Assembly: GCA_011503125.2 (NCBI GenBank)
Contig: WWBZ02000001.1
Span: forward strand, 1,488,001 to 1,552,000
Direction of reading: 5' to 3'
DNA from: Botryosphaeria dothidea
Lineage: Eukaryota > Ascomycota > Dothideomycetes > Botryosphaeriales > Botryosphaeriaceae
Length of the DNA stretch: 64,000 nt
A model generated the notes under the pieces. It was not told the origin of the DNA. It searched no databases and saw nothing but the letters and a program-made list of their open reading frames with translations. This document shows positions 47,101 through 57,784 of the stretch, piece after piece (the stretch's first letter is position 1; the number at the start of each line of letters is the position of its first letter). The translations under genes were made by a program, and so were the position numbers.

Positions 47101-47163
47101 CTCGAGGTCTGGCGGCATTGACTCCATCTGACTGCTGGGATGTGTAGAGTTCGGGTCCGCCAT
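44143..47163 (-). CDS. Large protein with several Zn2Cys6-like cysteine clusters
   Basis: An intronless frame of 1006 residues starts at the ATG at 47163. Residues 1-300 are disordered and acidic, with basic patches (KSRKRRSGQ, RPKKPKP). Residues about 318-370 (SLIYTIRFKSDAGRQLLGRY) look folded. Three successive Cys clusters follow: 431-467 (CVKCRAEGKRC ... CNGC), 479-512 (CENCLDEDKPC ... CQKC) and 544-575 (CTVCRQVKKTCSLKSKS ... CRACTKAGIPC). Their spacing resembles the fungal Zn2Cys6 DNA-binding fold, though each lacks the usual basic run after the second Cys. A further Cys-rich C-terminal part (807-955) has CRFC, CRAC, WCSVC and CDEC pairs. It is probably nuclear, with zinc-bound folds. A true sequence-specific transcription factor normally has one N-terminal cluster, so the role is open. 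Confidence 0.78.
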   Translation of the reverse strand: MADPNSTHPSSQMESMPPDLEMRFSTEYSIDETQSDSSMRDAHESAQGLPPSGLPFTPHEDWQYHDADGSARNGTQESTESGPSQVNIFQGNSMFGGDDTGVDVPETPPLTQYGAVHHGSQTDIGLPMASSANEPKSQQNSFQVDHTGPSRNEDGNDYFGSSHGLPPYPYLDPVLDPTLGTQVSGPQTPQEYDGSVEDNEDSQSPEPAVRRGKQRGPFLGPSRSLSGSPERNSNRSESPGFETDYYAHQKYDLRDREKGPMTTHLDYDQSGNYDPAEEWKKVKRSESDEAKSRKRRSGQSVQEDLDENGQPRPKKPKPFSLSYARHVGASLIYTIRFKSDAGRQLLGRYHGQDNWPDESWNVLSDEYIAQNVVEDEGDDDDADSSGRKRKLLRPRKRHVRYHSPCDDDLHPIADPLGKESDLRHHPAARGCVKCRAEGKRCSLLKSGNTWPCNGCIEAFGDADVVNCDLIVRPKRNTACENCLDEDKPCSYEDADTDHSQACQKCQEKNLTCIAGPDMASLPKRITYTPPPGMKYIPYRPFISCTVCRQVKKTCSLKSKSDQPPCRACTKAGIPCTFERLIPTNAGKQKAAVAERNVSPTASSSSATPSGSNFGCAGRVTNVTSGSSHAGGSDTGPVQFSSSSGAYMHNGVLIRDSKAPANPPPRKRDSGIAGMDWRPNNPYGEGSSSSMSKSNSANITTFNSGANTATEARRKAARRRSANATRMRDRVNHINPVSTMKHSPSKTKDYQPPSPTTRAAYHIPPRPEDRMDMTDTKGRQGYFREVVTALPHPVTFQTRLDPSLPAGCRFCANPRFALRGLGYKKAAVIVWDDGRGYTEIADGHREMGVRPPSMCRACVMRRVDIISCVDHKVESLVPALMGREDRDRRRAEVESRMWEKRPMADDAWCSVCAEPAFWRCCADQPVDDEDEGGLGLVDWRKDKQGCGLYFCDECKAGWEIVEKDFQELLEQRMATEMGVKKCRADAPFLLEDGLLMKSLMVDMAAAN

Positions 47164-48581
47164 GGTATCAGAGTTGGCGTTGTTGAGAGTCTGGGTAAGG
47201 CAAGTCGAGGTGAGGGTTGTCTTGCGGGCTGGAATATTGGAATGGCAGCGCCAACACGACTCTACGTACTGAGCCTAAAAGCTGATATGGGTCGGCGCAG
47301 CCTTTGAGCATGGGAGGGAAATAGTGGGTTGGAGGGAAGAAGGTTGAAGAGAGAGCAAGCACAGCTTATGTACTTCGTGCTTGGACCCTAGCTGCCGAAT
47401 GGGGAAGTTGTAATTTTGGCAGTAGATTCTTTTCTTTCCCCAAGCACCAAAGGTGAAGGTGAAGTAAGGTGAGTGCAGTGGCTGCAACCTTCCTCCAGAC
47501 TTTTAGTGAAGTGTTGGAACCGGTTGATCTTCTGCGGTATGAGATCAGCAGAGCTGGTTGAGAGGCACCGTCCGTGTTTTGAACACATCTGCCTTGGCCT
47601 TGTTTGAAATGACGTCGCGAGAAATTCGGTTGAAGGATAGTTTGGTGGTAGATGAAAAGCATTCCAGAATCAATTGAAGATTTGGGTCAAGTTCTACGCG
47701 CGATTTCTGCACGTGCTCTGGTGGGCTGAAGCGTGTTTGCTGACCTCGATGTAAGTTTTCGAGTCCTCCGCGAGAGCGAATTCGTTCTCAAGGTGGTACA
47801 GCGAGGGTGGCTGAGTCTGAGACTCAAGCCCAGCCTGAAATGCTTACAGTTCATTAGTTGCACGTGAAAAGTTTCGGATCAACCAGCCAACTGGTCCAGA
47901 CGCGCCGAAAGTACAATAGAAAATCCAATGTAGAGGCAAATTGGACGCCAGAACTGACCCAAACGATTTGGGACGTGTCCAGCTCACTTTGAAGTGGTAC
48001 GGAAAAGATCTTCTCTGGGATCCCGCTGGAGATGCATAAAGCATGAATAGAGATGAAGAGTTGACCGCACCTCTCATGCCGGAACGTTCCGGTGCTGCAG
48101 TTGCTCATGTGAAGGCGAACAAAAGCCACGTTGCGTGTTGATCATATTGAAGTTGCAGTGAGCTCAGACCCGGTAAGAAAGCTGTATATGAGGATAAAGA
48201 TCTCCAAGTCTTGTTATGACGTAGGTACTGCGAAATGATGCGCTTCCGGACACCCTGTGCCCGCCGTAGTGCAGGCTTTTTACAATAAAACAACCACTCG
48301 TTGCACATCGCGCAGCTCAGTAGCTCAGCAGCTCAGCAGTTCACTCACTTCCAGCTCATGATATTTCGTGCATTACAAAACTTGTAAAATTCATTAAGCA
48401 AAAACCACTAAAGCGTTACCATATCTATGTGCCAAACCCGCCCGTCTCCAATTTCCCAAGGGTATATTAAACCGTCCAAAACAGAAAGAAAAAAGAAACT
48501 CCCCAGACCACATCATGACCTCATGACCTCATCATCATCATCATCATCATCACAAAAAGAAATGAACCCAATCCTCCGTTC
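47164..48581. other. Intergenic, no supported gene
   Basis: About 1.4 kb between the Cys-cluster gene start and the 3' end of the wall-protein gene. It contains a short tandem AGCTCAGC/AGCTCAGT repeat (about 48312-48340) and an ATC repeat just downstream of the wall-protein stop. No coding signal is seen. Confidence 0.6.
48529..48552. repeat. (ATC)n trinucleotide microsatellite
   Basis: About seven to eight perfect ATC units lie 30 bp beyond the stop codon of the Ser/Thr-rich wall-protein gene, probably in its 3' untranslated region. Confidence 0.9.
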
Positions 48582-49899
48582 TCAAATCCCCACAAAAACC
48601 CCCAACCCAACAATCATCACCCCGCACCAAACAGGCACACCAACCCTCCCTCCACTCGCCGTCGGCGCCTCCGTCGCACCCCCACTCGCCGACGCCGACG
48701 CCGACGCCGTCTCCACGCCCGTCGTCCCCGTACCGCCAGTCGGCGAGGCAGTACTGTGCTCAGACGTGGACCAGACGGGGATGACGGCGGTGGACTTTGG
48801 CGTGACGAGGGTGAGGGTCTGGAAGCCGGTGATGGTGGCGTCGGAGGTGGTGGTGGAGGAGAGGGTGATGGTGGTGGTGCCGAAGTCGCTGAAGTAGTCG
48901 GTGGAAGACGAGGCGGGGGCGGTGGAGGGGAGGGTGCTGGTGCTGGTGCTGGTGCTTTCGGTTGGCGTTGGGGCGAGGGAGGTCGTTACAGTGGCGGCGC
49001 TGACGTAGGGGGTGGAGGAGAAGGTTTCGAGGGCAGATGAGAGGACTGTGAGGGCGTTGGTGGTTTTGGATGTGATTGTCGTTGTGGTCGTGCTGACGCT
49101 GCTGCTCGGGGAGACGGTGCTCGAGGAAGTGAAGGTCTGAAGAGCGGACGAGAGAACGGATTCAGCGTCTGTGGTCGTGAGACTTGCTGCAGCAAGCGTC
49201 GTGGTGGTAACTGGAGTCTCGGTGGTGACTGGAGTAGCGATTATTGTTGTCGTGGTAACTTCCGGTATTGTCGTCGTGCTAATGATCTCTATAGTCGTTG
49301 TGCTGGTGCTTTGCTCGGTCGTGGAACTGAAAGTTTGGAGAGCAGATGACAAGACCGATTCAGCGTTTGTGGTTGTAGGACTTGTTAATGGCACCGTCGT
49401 GGTCATGTCCGTTTGAAGAAAGCTAGTTAAAGCTGATGAAAGAATAGAGACTGCGTTTGGTGTTCCGACCGTAGTTACCGCTGTACTTGTGACAGTGGTA
49501 GGTTGAAGCGAGGCAGTGACGGTCGTTGTTGATTCCACTGGCGTCAATGATAAGGAAAAGACGATACTGGTTGTCAGTCCAAGGAAAGCTGGAAAAATAG
49601 TGAGCAATTGGTACACATCACAACAGCAGATCTCAAGCATTCTTACACGAAGACTCGGTTGACAGCGCGAGGCTGAACGGTTTGATGGTGCGAGTTGTGT
49701 CCTCCAGTGTCGTTGCCGTTGTATTGTCTGGGAGAAATTCGATCAGTCATGGGTTCCGATTCCTCGAGAAAGTAATATACATACCATCGACCACTTCGCG
49801 CCCATCTATCTGATGCCTTCTTCGGACAGCCATCGACGCTGACAGCAGTGGCAGCATCGTGGCGACCACCAAACCCCAAGAACCAACGAGTCTCACCAT
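48582..49899 (-). CDS. Ser/Thr-rich, probably GPI-anchored cell-wall protein with internal repeats
   Basis: Three exons (49899-49785, 49727-49647, 49588-48582) with introns of 57 and 58 bp give exactly 400 residues. The N-terminus (MVRLVGSWGLVVATMLPLLS) is a signal peptide, followed by RRRH, a possible processing site. Most of the rest is Thr/Ser-rich, as in heavily O-mannosylated mucin-like proteins. A 15-residue motif of the form NAESVLSSALQTFSS recurs at residues 110, 140, 206 and 243, separated by Thr-rich spacers. The C-terminus (SGGRVGVPVWCGVMIVGLG and three more residues) is a hydrophobic tail after small residues, fitting a GPI-anchor signal. The intron 2 donor was set at T|GTAAGA because only that choice keeps the frame. 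Cell-surface location is inferred from composition and ends; no enzymatic domain is present. Confidence 0.85.
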
Positions 49900-50925
49900 T
49901 TTGATAGCGATGTATGAGGGAATTACGAATTACTGTAAAGACCTGATGGGTCGAGAGTGCATCGGGGAAGATGTTTGCTGTGAAGGTTCAAAGGCGGAGA
50001 GCGATCATCATGGTGGATAAGAGATGATTGACAGGAGGCAGTGGGGAAGGAAGATCAAGGCAAAAGCTTCGCGGGAACCTGCAGGAGATTTGTGATGACC
50101 ACTGGTTGCGCGAGCAGAAATCATGGTGGCGATGCAAGTGGTGTAGAAGGTGGTTGGTGATAAATGATTGGGAGGCTGGGTTGCAAGCGGCTCGCTTAGA
50201 GCGCCGTGGGGACGGCATGCCATGATGCTGTCAAACAAAGCACTGAAAATTTGTCCTCATCTTGGAAAGGGAACCGTGGGAGTTGTCGGTGCGTTAATTC
50301 CAATTGTTTGCGCAACGTGAGAGGGTTTGGTGTTTGCGGGGGTGTCGATGTTTCACAGCTTGATGCTGACGCTGTGGGGGCTTGCGGCCCTGCCCCGCGT
50401 TTGAGCCGATCGCGCAAGCAAGCCTCACGGACACCCCGACCACCACGCAAATCAAATTCCATGATAGGATTGTGTATTGAAATTATCTTCATCTACGTTC
50501 TTCGTCATTCTTTGCATTCAATCGTTGCTCGTTAATCAAAATCATGTGCCCGGGTGCATCCTGCGCAACCAAGCCTTAGGTGGTGTAATCGCCTATTCCC
50601 TCTTACTCGGATCATCACGCGTATGGCTCGGAAAGTCGCCACTGCGAATCGAACATGTTCTGTTCGGGTCCTGTGCAAGCTTTTGATTAGCTGCGGCTCG
50701 CATCAAGAATGTAGTTTGAAATGCGTAATGGCGAATCGAAATCAGACAGCAGTTGGCAATATTGCTTGACCACATGGTTTATTCAGAACAGGTCTGTTGT
50801 GTGAATATTTTTTCATCATTCGAGTTGGAAATAGTGCAAAAGAAGGAAAAGATTACTCACGTTAAAATGACATCGGACGTGCGACCACTATTGCATGGCT
50901 GCACATCCGCCGGCGGTCTGCAGTG
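49900..50925. other. Intergenic, no supported gene
   Basis: About 1 kb between the start of the wall-protein gene and the 3' end of the phosphatase-family gene. No coding or RNA gene seen. A GTTCGATTC-like string near 50650 (minus strand) resembles a tRNA B box but has no matching A box or stem. Confidence 0.6.
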
Positions 50926-51949
50926 TTAGTCAACTTTCCGCCTCTTGAAAAAAGTGTCGATCGACTTCTGGTTCGTGTCGTGCTTGGAGCTGCCCACACC
51001 GCCACCAGTTCGCTTCAGGCCCTGAAGGTGCTCCTTGCCGTTGATGGTCACAACTTGCGTTGTCCAACCACCAAGGACAGGTATAGAGCTGTCAGCGCCT
51101 CCAATGGCAGGAAGTCTTTCCGTTGCACTGGCCGGAGCAGGAGCTGGGTCGACGGTCAGATCCGAAGCATTGGCCACGCTAGCAACACTGCCAGCTGTAC
51201 CTCGTGCTGTCGGATGTTTGCCTTGTGATGAGGCAGTGCCAGTGTGACCAGACACTCTGTCCAATGCGCGTGCGACCGGCGTCCCTCTACTGGACATTTC
51301 CAGTTCGAGGTATCCCGTGTTCGAGAAACCGCCAATGTATTCCAGCGAGACCGGTTTGCCAGGTATCAGCAGCTCCCGGCGGATGCTGACGCTGTTTGGC
51401 GGGAGCCGGCGCAGGATGCGTCGCCACAGAACCGATAAAATGATGCCATGTGAGACGATAGCCACGACATTCCGCTCGCCAGCTGCGGCAGAGCGCCACA
51501 AGGCAGCCATGTGCTCATCCAGAAAGCCATCAACCCGTCTCGCCATGGACTCTTTTGACTCAGGGTCGACAAAGCCGGCAGGGCGGGGTTTGTTGGCACT
51601 CGGCCCCTCCAACCAGGTTTTGCCTTCGAAGGACCCGAAATCCTGTTCCTGAATGGCTGGTACGCTGGTGATCGTCAGGGCGGGCGACGATTGGGCGCCG
51701 AGGATAGCTTGGGCGGTCTTGCGTGCTCGCTGCAGTGGCGAGGCGAAAATGTGCGTGAAGCGGACATCGCAGTCGTGAAGGTAGCGGGCAAGACGCTGGG
51801 CTTGTTGGAAGCCATGGTTGGTCAGCTCCGAGTCTCTGCTACCTGCGCTGGACTGGTCAGTGGTGAAGGTGGAGTACGGCACTGGTGTCGTACTAGACTT
51901 GGGCGACGTTATCCACAGTCTCGCCGTGGCGGATGAGGAAGAGTCTCAT
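50926..51949 (-). CDS. Histidine phosphatase (phosphoglycerate-mutase-like) with C-terminal PIP-box-like motif
   Basis: Two exons (51949-51894, 51847-50926) with a 46-bp intron (branch CACTGAC) give 325 residues. The splice was chosen to restore the family's VAQVYAGSRDSELTNHG. The N-terminus MRLFLIRHGETVDNVAQ carries the phospho-accepting His of the RHG motif. IVSHGIILSVLWRRIL supplies the second catalytic His, and the helix RARKTAQAIL is also typical. Such domains are phosphatases or mutases; the substrate is unknown. Residues about 200-310 are low-complexity (Ala/Ser/Thr/Pro). The last 14 residues are QKSIDTFFKRRKVD, matching the PCNA-interacting consensus Q-x-x-hydrophobic-x-x-F-F followed by a basic patch (50929-50970). 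A link to PCNA is inference only. Confidence 0.9.
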
Positions 51950-54900
51950 CGTGCCTTGGGCGAGAGCGTGGTGAGGAGGGAAAGGGAAAAAAATGGCGGG
52001 AAGCGTGGCGCCGAACTTTTTCAACGCGACACTTTCTTAGCGCGAAAGTTAAGCGAGCCACCCCTTCCATCACACGCTCGGGCCTCGTCCCCGTCGTGTC
52101 TTGCACCAGCCTCTGTGGTTCTTGTTACTACGACTATCGAGCATCGACCGGGCTATCTTCCTACTGGTTCCCTGCTGCTACGCAACTATCACGTATGGAT
52201 TGCTTTGAAATCAGTATGTGAAGATGAGATGAGCAAGTTTATGAGCCCGATGATTCAGCACCGCTTGAATGCAGCTCTTTTCCTGCTACTGATGAAGCGC
52301 TAGTGAGCTTCGATACTCGTGGTATTTGGCCTTGACTGGGCCGGACTCTTTCGGTGTTGTCATGGAGCTGGTCGGTTTGAGTAAAAAGAAATCGAACTGA
52401 AGCCTATATCGCATCAACAGCCGGGAAAGCATTCCACACTCCTTCGAGGATTGCCGCACATCTAATCCAGTATCAAATTTTCTTCTGAATCTTTTACTAT
52501 CCGTAAAATATGAGTTCATAAAATAATGATCTATATCGTGCTAATTGTGACGGTGCATACCTATTCACTCATCTCCAGCTTTTCCGACTCGGTCAGTACT
52601 TCCTTCTATCTGCTGTCACGTTCGATGATTCTGTCTAGGTCACGGTAACTATCTAGTTGGAGACACGGTAGATGTCCAAAGTCTTTCCTTTCCCATCTTC
52701 TAGCCGCAATCGACTGCTCAGCTTTCCCTGAATGAAGAATGCACCCACACTGTGCTACTTATCACACTATCTTATGGTTACAAGACCATTGTGTCGGCAT
52801 TCTCATATTTGAAAAGACCATCATCTCGGATATGAGTATCTGCAAGATGCAACAATTATTCCTGCATGGCCACGTCGAACACCGTACGCGGAACGGGCCG
52901 GTCCGCAAGAGAAGACTGCTTTGCTGCTCGGAAGAGTAGGAGCTTCGCCAAGAAGAGAAAGGAGAGGGAGGGAGATGATGCATGGTCGGACCGACCAGTA
53001 ACGAGACTGGTCAAAGTAATGGTGAATTTATTTGGAGAAACAGTCATCCTGACCTCAGATCTCCGAGATACCTGCTTGGACGTCCCGAAAAAGCAAACTC
53101 CAGCATCCGTCCAAAGCCCACCACTTCTTCAATACTTCGCACAGAGCACCGGTCTCGACGCAGCGTCCTTCATCGCGTCTATCTCCGCCCTTCTGCAGCC
53201 AATAGGGGATACCGAAATACCATTACCCCACCAACAAAAGCACGAACACCCCAAACTTCCCCTCCCGCCCTCAATGCTATTACCGAACCGGCCAACTTGA
53301 AACACACTCTGCACATCGAATACCCACAACCCGCGCTCCAGCCATGCCGTCGATCACCATCCCAACAACGATAATAATAAACATCCCCCCTCTATACGCA
53401 GCACGCACATCCGGCGCGAAAGCACCGACCAATCCCCACTCCGAAGCTCGCCTCTACCTCCCTTCTAGAATGACCAACTCCATCACGGTTACGTACCTCA
53501 TCCCCTCGCCCGGGCTCGCCCACCGCCGGACATCCCGAAGCTTTGGTGGACACCGCCCCGCCACTGGCCGTGCTCCACCGACGATCTTTCGAACGTCAGA
53601 ATTCATGCATGGCACAAGAGTCAGCCATTGCTGCCTGTCCGACGATCTAATACATTCCCCTGGGACCTGGGAAGCCAGCTTTGTGTGTGTGCGGATTCAC
53701 TAATCTACATGGTCTGCAATATCGCCGCTGGTCATTGTACACGCAAAGCGCGCGCGTGCGTCCCCATATGGTCCTTGAGCGCTGAAAATCTGCTCATCTG
53801 CTCATCTGCTCATCTGCAAGCCCATCCTAGCTTGAAGAGAAGATCAGATGACCTGAATCTCAAAAGAGACGGGAAGACCATCGCAGCAGCATTTCTTATT
53901 TAGCGAAGTGGCCGAGAGACTCGGAGAAGGACCGACCAAACCCGCAGGCGCGGTACCACTCCTCCAGGCAACCCTGCGACCCCCCGAACCCATAATCCAT
54001 GATCCGCCGTGACGTGCAGAGCGATTCAGATAGACTTTTCGTTCTGCTCCGTAACCTTTTTCCAAGAAACGTGTCCTTGAGCCGCATGAACAGTCCAAGC
54101 CGCATGCGGTTCTTGGGTAGCTACAAGGGGTCGTCACGGCCGGTTGTTGCCGGCCATGGCCTCTAATTTCATGGGGGTGGAAGCATTCGTCTGGAGGGCG
54201 TTGTCAGTGGAACCCAATACATGAATGCTTCCGCCCTCCATAGCAGTCCTGATTGGATCTTCGGCTGCAGTATCTCTCTATACACCGACCATGCTCAATA
54301 AACCCAAGCGCTCCTCCCATACATCCCACGGGCTTGAAACCCGACGCGCGACACCACAACCCTCGACCCATGACGCACGCAACAGGGAACATCGCAGCCC
54401 CCAGAAATGCCAAACGGTGGTTGGCCGAACCCCGGCGGCAAAAAGTGTTTAGGGAAGCGATAGCGCACAGGAAGTAGATAGACGGGTGACGAATGGAAGA
54501 GAAGAGATTGCTTTTATTCGGTCCTCCTACATTCATTACGCTAGTGCTCTACCGCGCAGCCAGACGAAGGGTATCTTACGAACGCACACAAACAGGACAA
54601 GAAACAGTGGAGGGGAAAAACAGCATGAAGACCACCCAACCGCTCGGGGTAGAGAAAATACCAGCAAGGTCTCTCAAGAACACACAAAACACCAGAACAC
54701 ACACCCGTCCGTACGACTATCCCATCCACACGAAACCATGCCCGTCCCAGAATATGCACACCACGCCCACGCGCATAATCCATCACGGCCCATCCATCCC
54801 AATGCAATATTGTGCTCTTTCCACAATGCACTGTGAAACCACTCTGCGCATAGTATGTACACGCTCACCTCGTGGCGGCCTGAAGCGACAAGATACCAAG

Positions 54901-55973
54901 GTGCTTGAGGTCGGAACCGCCTTGCCGCCATTATCCGACTCGGCCGAGAGCCTTCTAGAACGCATTATAGAAGGAGAGAGCGAGAAAATGTTTTAAGGGA
55001 AAGAACCGAAAGACGGGGGGAAATCCAGCCACGATCGGCAGCAAAACATGACGAAAGACAAGGGCAAGGAGAAGGAGTAAGAGAAAAGGCTTATAGGCGA
55101 AAATGAGGCGTCCGACACTTTAACACCAGACTCCCCTCTTGCGATTCAATGCCAGACGTCTAGATCATCAAAAGCTGACGGAGTGTGTCTTTTCCTTCTC
55201 ATCTCCCGTTGAAACGCGGCCTGAGACCTCAACCCGGCAGCCTTACGTCTTCTTGCCTGAGAGAGCCAAGCGCTTCCAAGAGAAAAATCCACAACGTCAC
55301 GGCATTCTGCCCGGGCTCACCCCTCTTCAAGCGTTGCCAAGCCCTACTCCCTCTCTCCTCTCGAACAACTAATCGCACGCAGTCGTGTCGATCCCTCGGA
55401 GCTAGTTGCGTGTAGGGCGTTATATTGCCAACGGTCGCTTGGTCGGATTTTTTTTAATATTACGCGCGGGCTTGTGGCGCTATAATAACGTTTCAGATTT
55501 CGAGGAGAGGCCGCGCCCATCGTGAGTCCTGCCGCCCGGGGCCGTCCGCTGATTCGGGGAGCGGTTTTCTCGTTTGTCCACGACTCGTGTGCTGTTGCGG
55601 CGCATATTGGGGCTGCGTATCCCGGTTTCGCAAGGACGTGCCGAACTCCCTCGAAATTCCGCCGAACAAGCCGCATCACCCGACAAGGCTCGTGGCCCAT
55701 CGCCCTTTCTCCTTGTCCCTTTCTGCCTTGCTGTGCCAGCCCTGCTACCTACCTCCTCTTTGCCGATCATCCTCTCGGCACCATGCGCTCCTTCGTCTCC
55801 CCTACACCAGCGTAAATGCAAGAAGCAGTCCAGAAATAGCGCCCCAAACTCCGATGCGATGGCTTTCGTAAATAACAAATCAAACTCGCTCGTGCGTGAT
55901 AACAGTAATTTGGGACGATTGGGAGTTGAACGGCAGATGGAACTTCCTGTAACAAGACAAAAATCGTAAAATG
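51950..55973. other. Long intergenic region, no supported gene
   Basis: A 4 kb gap. Open frames at 52866-53700 (plus strand) read as basic, Pro/Thr-rich peptide without motifs, and frames on both strands at 53.8-55.9 kb are short. A tandem octamer (TGCTCATC, three copies) lies at 53791-53817. I see no gene I can support. Confidence 0.5.
53791..53817. repeat. Short tandem repeat, TGCTCATC x3
   Basis: Three perfect copies of an 8-base unit plus a partial copy, in a gene-free region. Confidence 0.9.
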
Positions 55974-57784
55974 TTAACCGTTACTGCCCGAAGAGAAGGG
56001 GAACCTTAGTTGTTGCGGGCTGTCGTGCCTTGAGGAAGATGGTGTATGCCTGGGTGCAAAGAAATCCGGAGACGGCGGCCGATGATCTTCAATGCTGCTT
56101 TGCTCGCTTCCGTACCAAACGGTGTCGTTGCCGTGAGTAGCCGATTGCGGCACGGGGTTTCTTGTGAGGCTGTGTTCCCTCGTCCTTGGCGGCGTAGAGT
56201 CCACGTCTGGCAAAACCCCCATTCGCTCGAAGGAAGGAGTTTCGATCATTGTATCGCGGGAAGCCGGAACGCCGTAACTCGTCTCCCAGGTGTGCCATTT
56301 GCTGGCCTCCGGGTCATGCATAGCGGCCATGGCGTGCTTTGATGGCGGCGGAAGCGGCTGTTGCAGCTCGAACTGCTCGGAATCCCAGGGCGGCAGGGGA
56401 GCTGTTGCGTTGATGTTGTAGTTGTCTGGTTCTTCAGATTGGTTGAGTTGGCTTGTTGCCACTGTCTGAACAGATGTTTTGCGTATGCGATTCGAGACCT
56501 TGGAAAAGATGGAGAAGCCTGTGGAGGGGGTTTGTTCGGTGCGGGCTCCTGAAGAGTATGCTGCTACTCTACTAATGAAATAGCGTGAGAAGACCGTCAG
56601 CGAGCCACCGACAGTGTAGAGCATAATCTCGATCGAGTTGAACATGATGTAGATAGATTCGGTCCAAGTGAGATCTTGTTCGGCTTGGTCTTCGCGGTTG
56701 AGCCAGATTCCGTAGCATCCAACAGCCCTATTCCGTGTTATTAGCACAGCGTTGCCACCCAAAAGGAGGTTTACTCACGTTGCCGCAGTGCCCAAAAGGG
56801 TAGCGCCAAAGACCGCGCGCAAGACTATCCTCTCATGTCTCAATAATCTTGTTCTTTGCAAAATCGCGATCGGGATCCAGGTGAGGAGTAGATCGATGCC
56901 GATTCCTACGCCCGCCCATGCTTTCTAGCTGTCAGTTTCAGATGCAATATGGCGATGGATCGGTGGGCATACCGAATCGTGCGGCGTCGATATTCGCACA
57001 CCAGGTAGGTTCTACGCTGTAGTCGAAGTTGCTCATGAAAGGCTCGCACTGGAAAGTCCATACAAGAGCTTCGGCGATGCCGAGACTCATAATCACGGCG
57101 CAGAGAACGTATACCAAGCGGCGGAAGGTCCGGAATGTATGCGGCACTGCGGAGTTAGGCATGTCAGTGGCACTGGTTTGCGAATTATGGAAACAAGCCT
57201 AGTACTCACGAATCTCAAGCAGACTGTAGCACATGGAGACTTTGACAATAGAAACTACGATGTAGTAGGCCATCCACCCGAGACTCCACTGGATTCTGCT
57301 GTTAGTTACCTGTTAGGAAGTTGCGGTAGTTAAAAACCCACATTCCAAAAAGGAATCGCCCACTTCGGCGGGACGTTCTGCACATGCAGGCCGCTGCCGT
57401 AGCGGTTCGTCATGACCTGGGAGGTCCATAGCGGGAAAGCCAGAAGAATCTGGCGCGCGTTAGTCTACTGGGTTCGCGCGAAGCATGCGGGCTCAACTCG
57501 CGGATCCTGTCCGCCGGATGGAGCACTCACTGCAGCGATTGCGGTTTGCCATTCGACCTTGCGGAAGCGCTTGAATCTCTTCCGCTGCACGATGATCCGA
57601 GTGACCATAACACATACTTTGGCGCGGGTTAGTCCACGGCATCTCTCTAGCATAGACTGGAAGGCAGCTACTCACGCGATATGGCGTTGGCGACACACAC
57701 GGTCGCCAGCTCCATGCGCTGGCGCCATCGAATCACCGGCATGTCTGGATCATACTTTTCGTTGAGAGAGGAGTCGTCGCCCAT
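55974..57784 (-). CDS. Rhodopsin-domain 7-TM integral membrane protein (second copy)
   Basis: Seven exons (57784-57676, 57616-57531, 57449-57342, 57288-57210, 57146-56973, 56920-56779, 56727-55974) give 483 residues in a closed frame; the six introns are 51-81 bp. Hydrophobic segments include LATVCVANAISLCVMVTRII, YYIVVSIVKVSMCYSLLEI, LVYVLCAVIMSLGIAEALVW and GVGIGIDLLLTWIPIAIL. The Cys pair QCEP ... TWCANID is the family's usual extracellular disulfide pair. The C-terminal ~190 residues are a hydrophilic tail rich in Pro/Ser/Thr. Two acceptor sites were chosen downstream of the first AG (CCAG at 57289, GAAAG at 56921) because only these keep the membrane segments in frame. It shares the fold with the gene at 3363-4582 but differs in intron positions and tail. 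It is probably a plasma-membrane protein of unknown ligand. Confidence 0.87.

Noticed and set aside
50640..50660. tRNA B-box-like string on the minus strand
   Set aside because: No A box at the proper distance and no cloverleaf pairing could be drawn.
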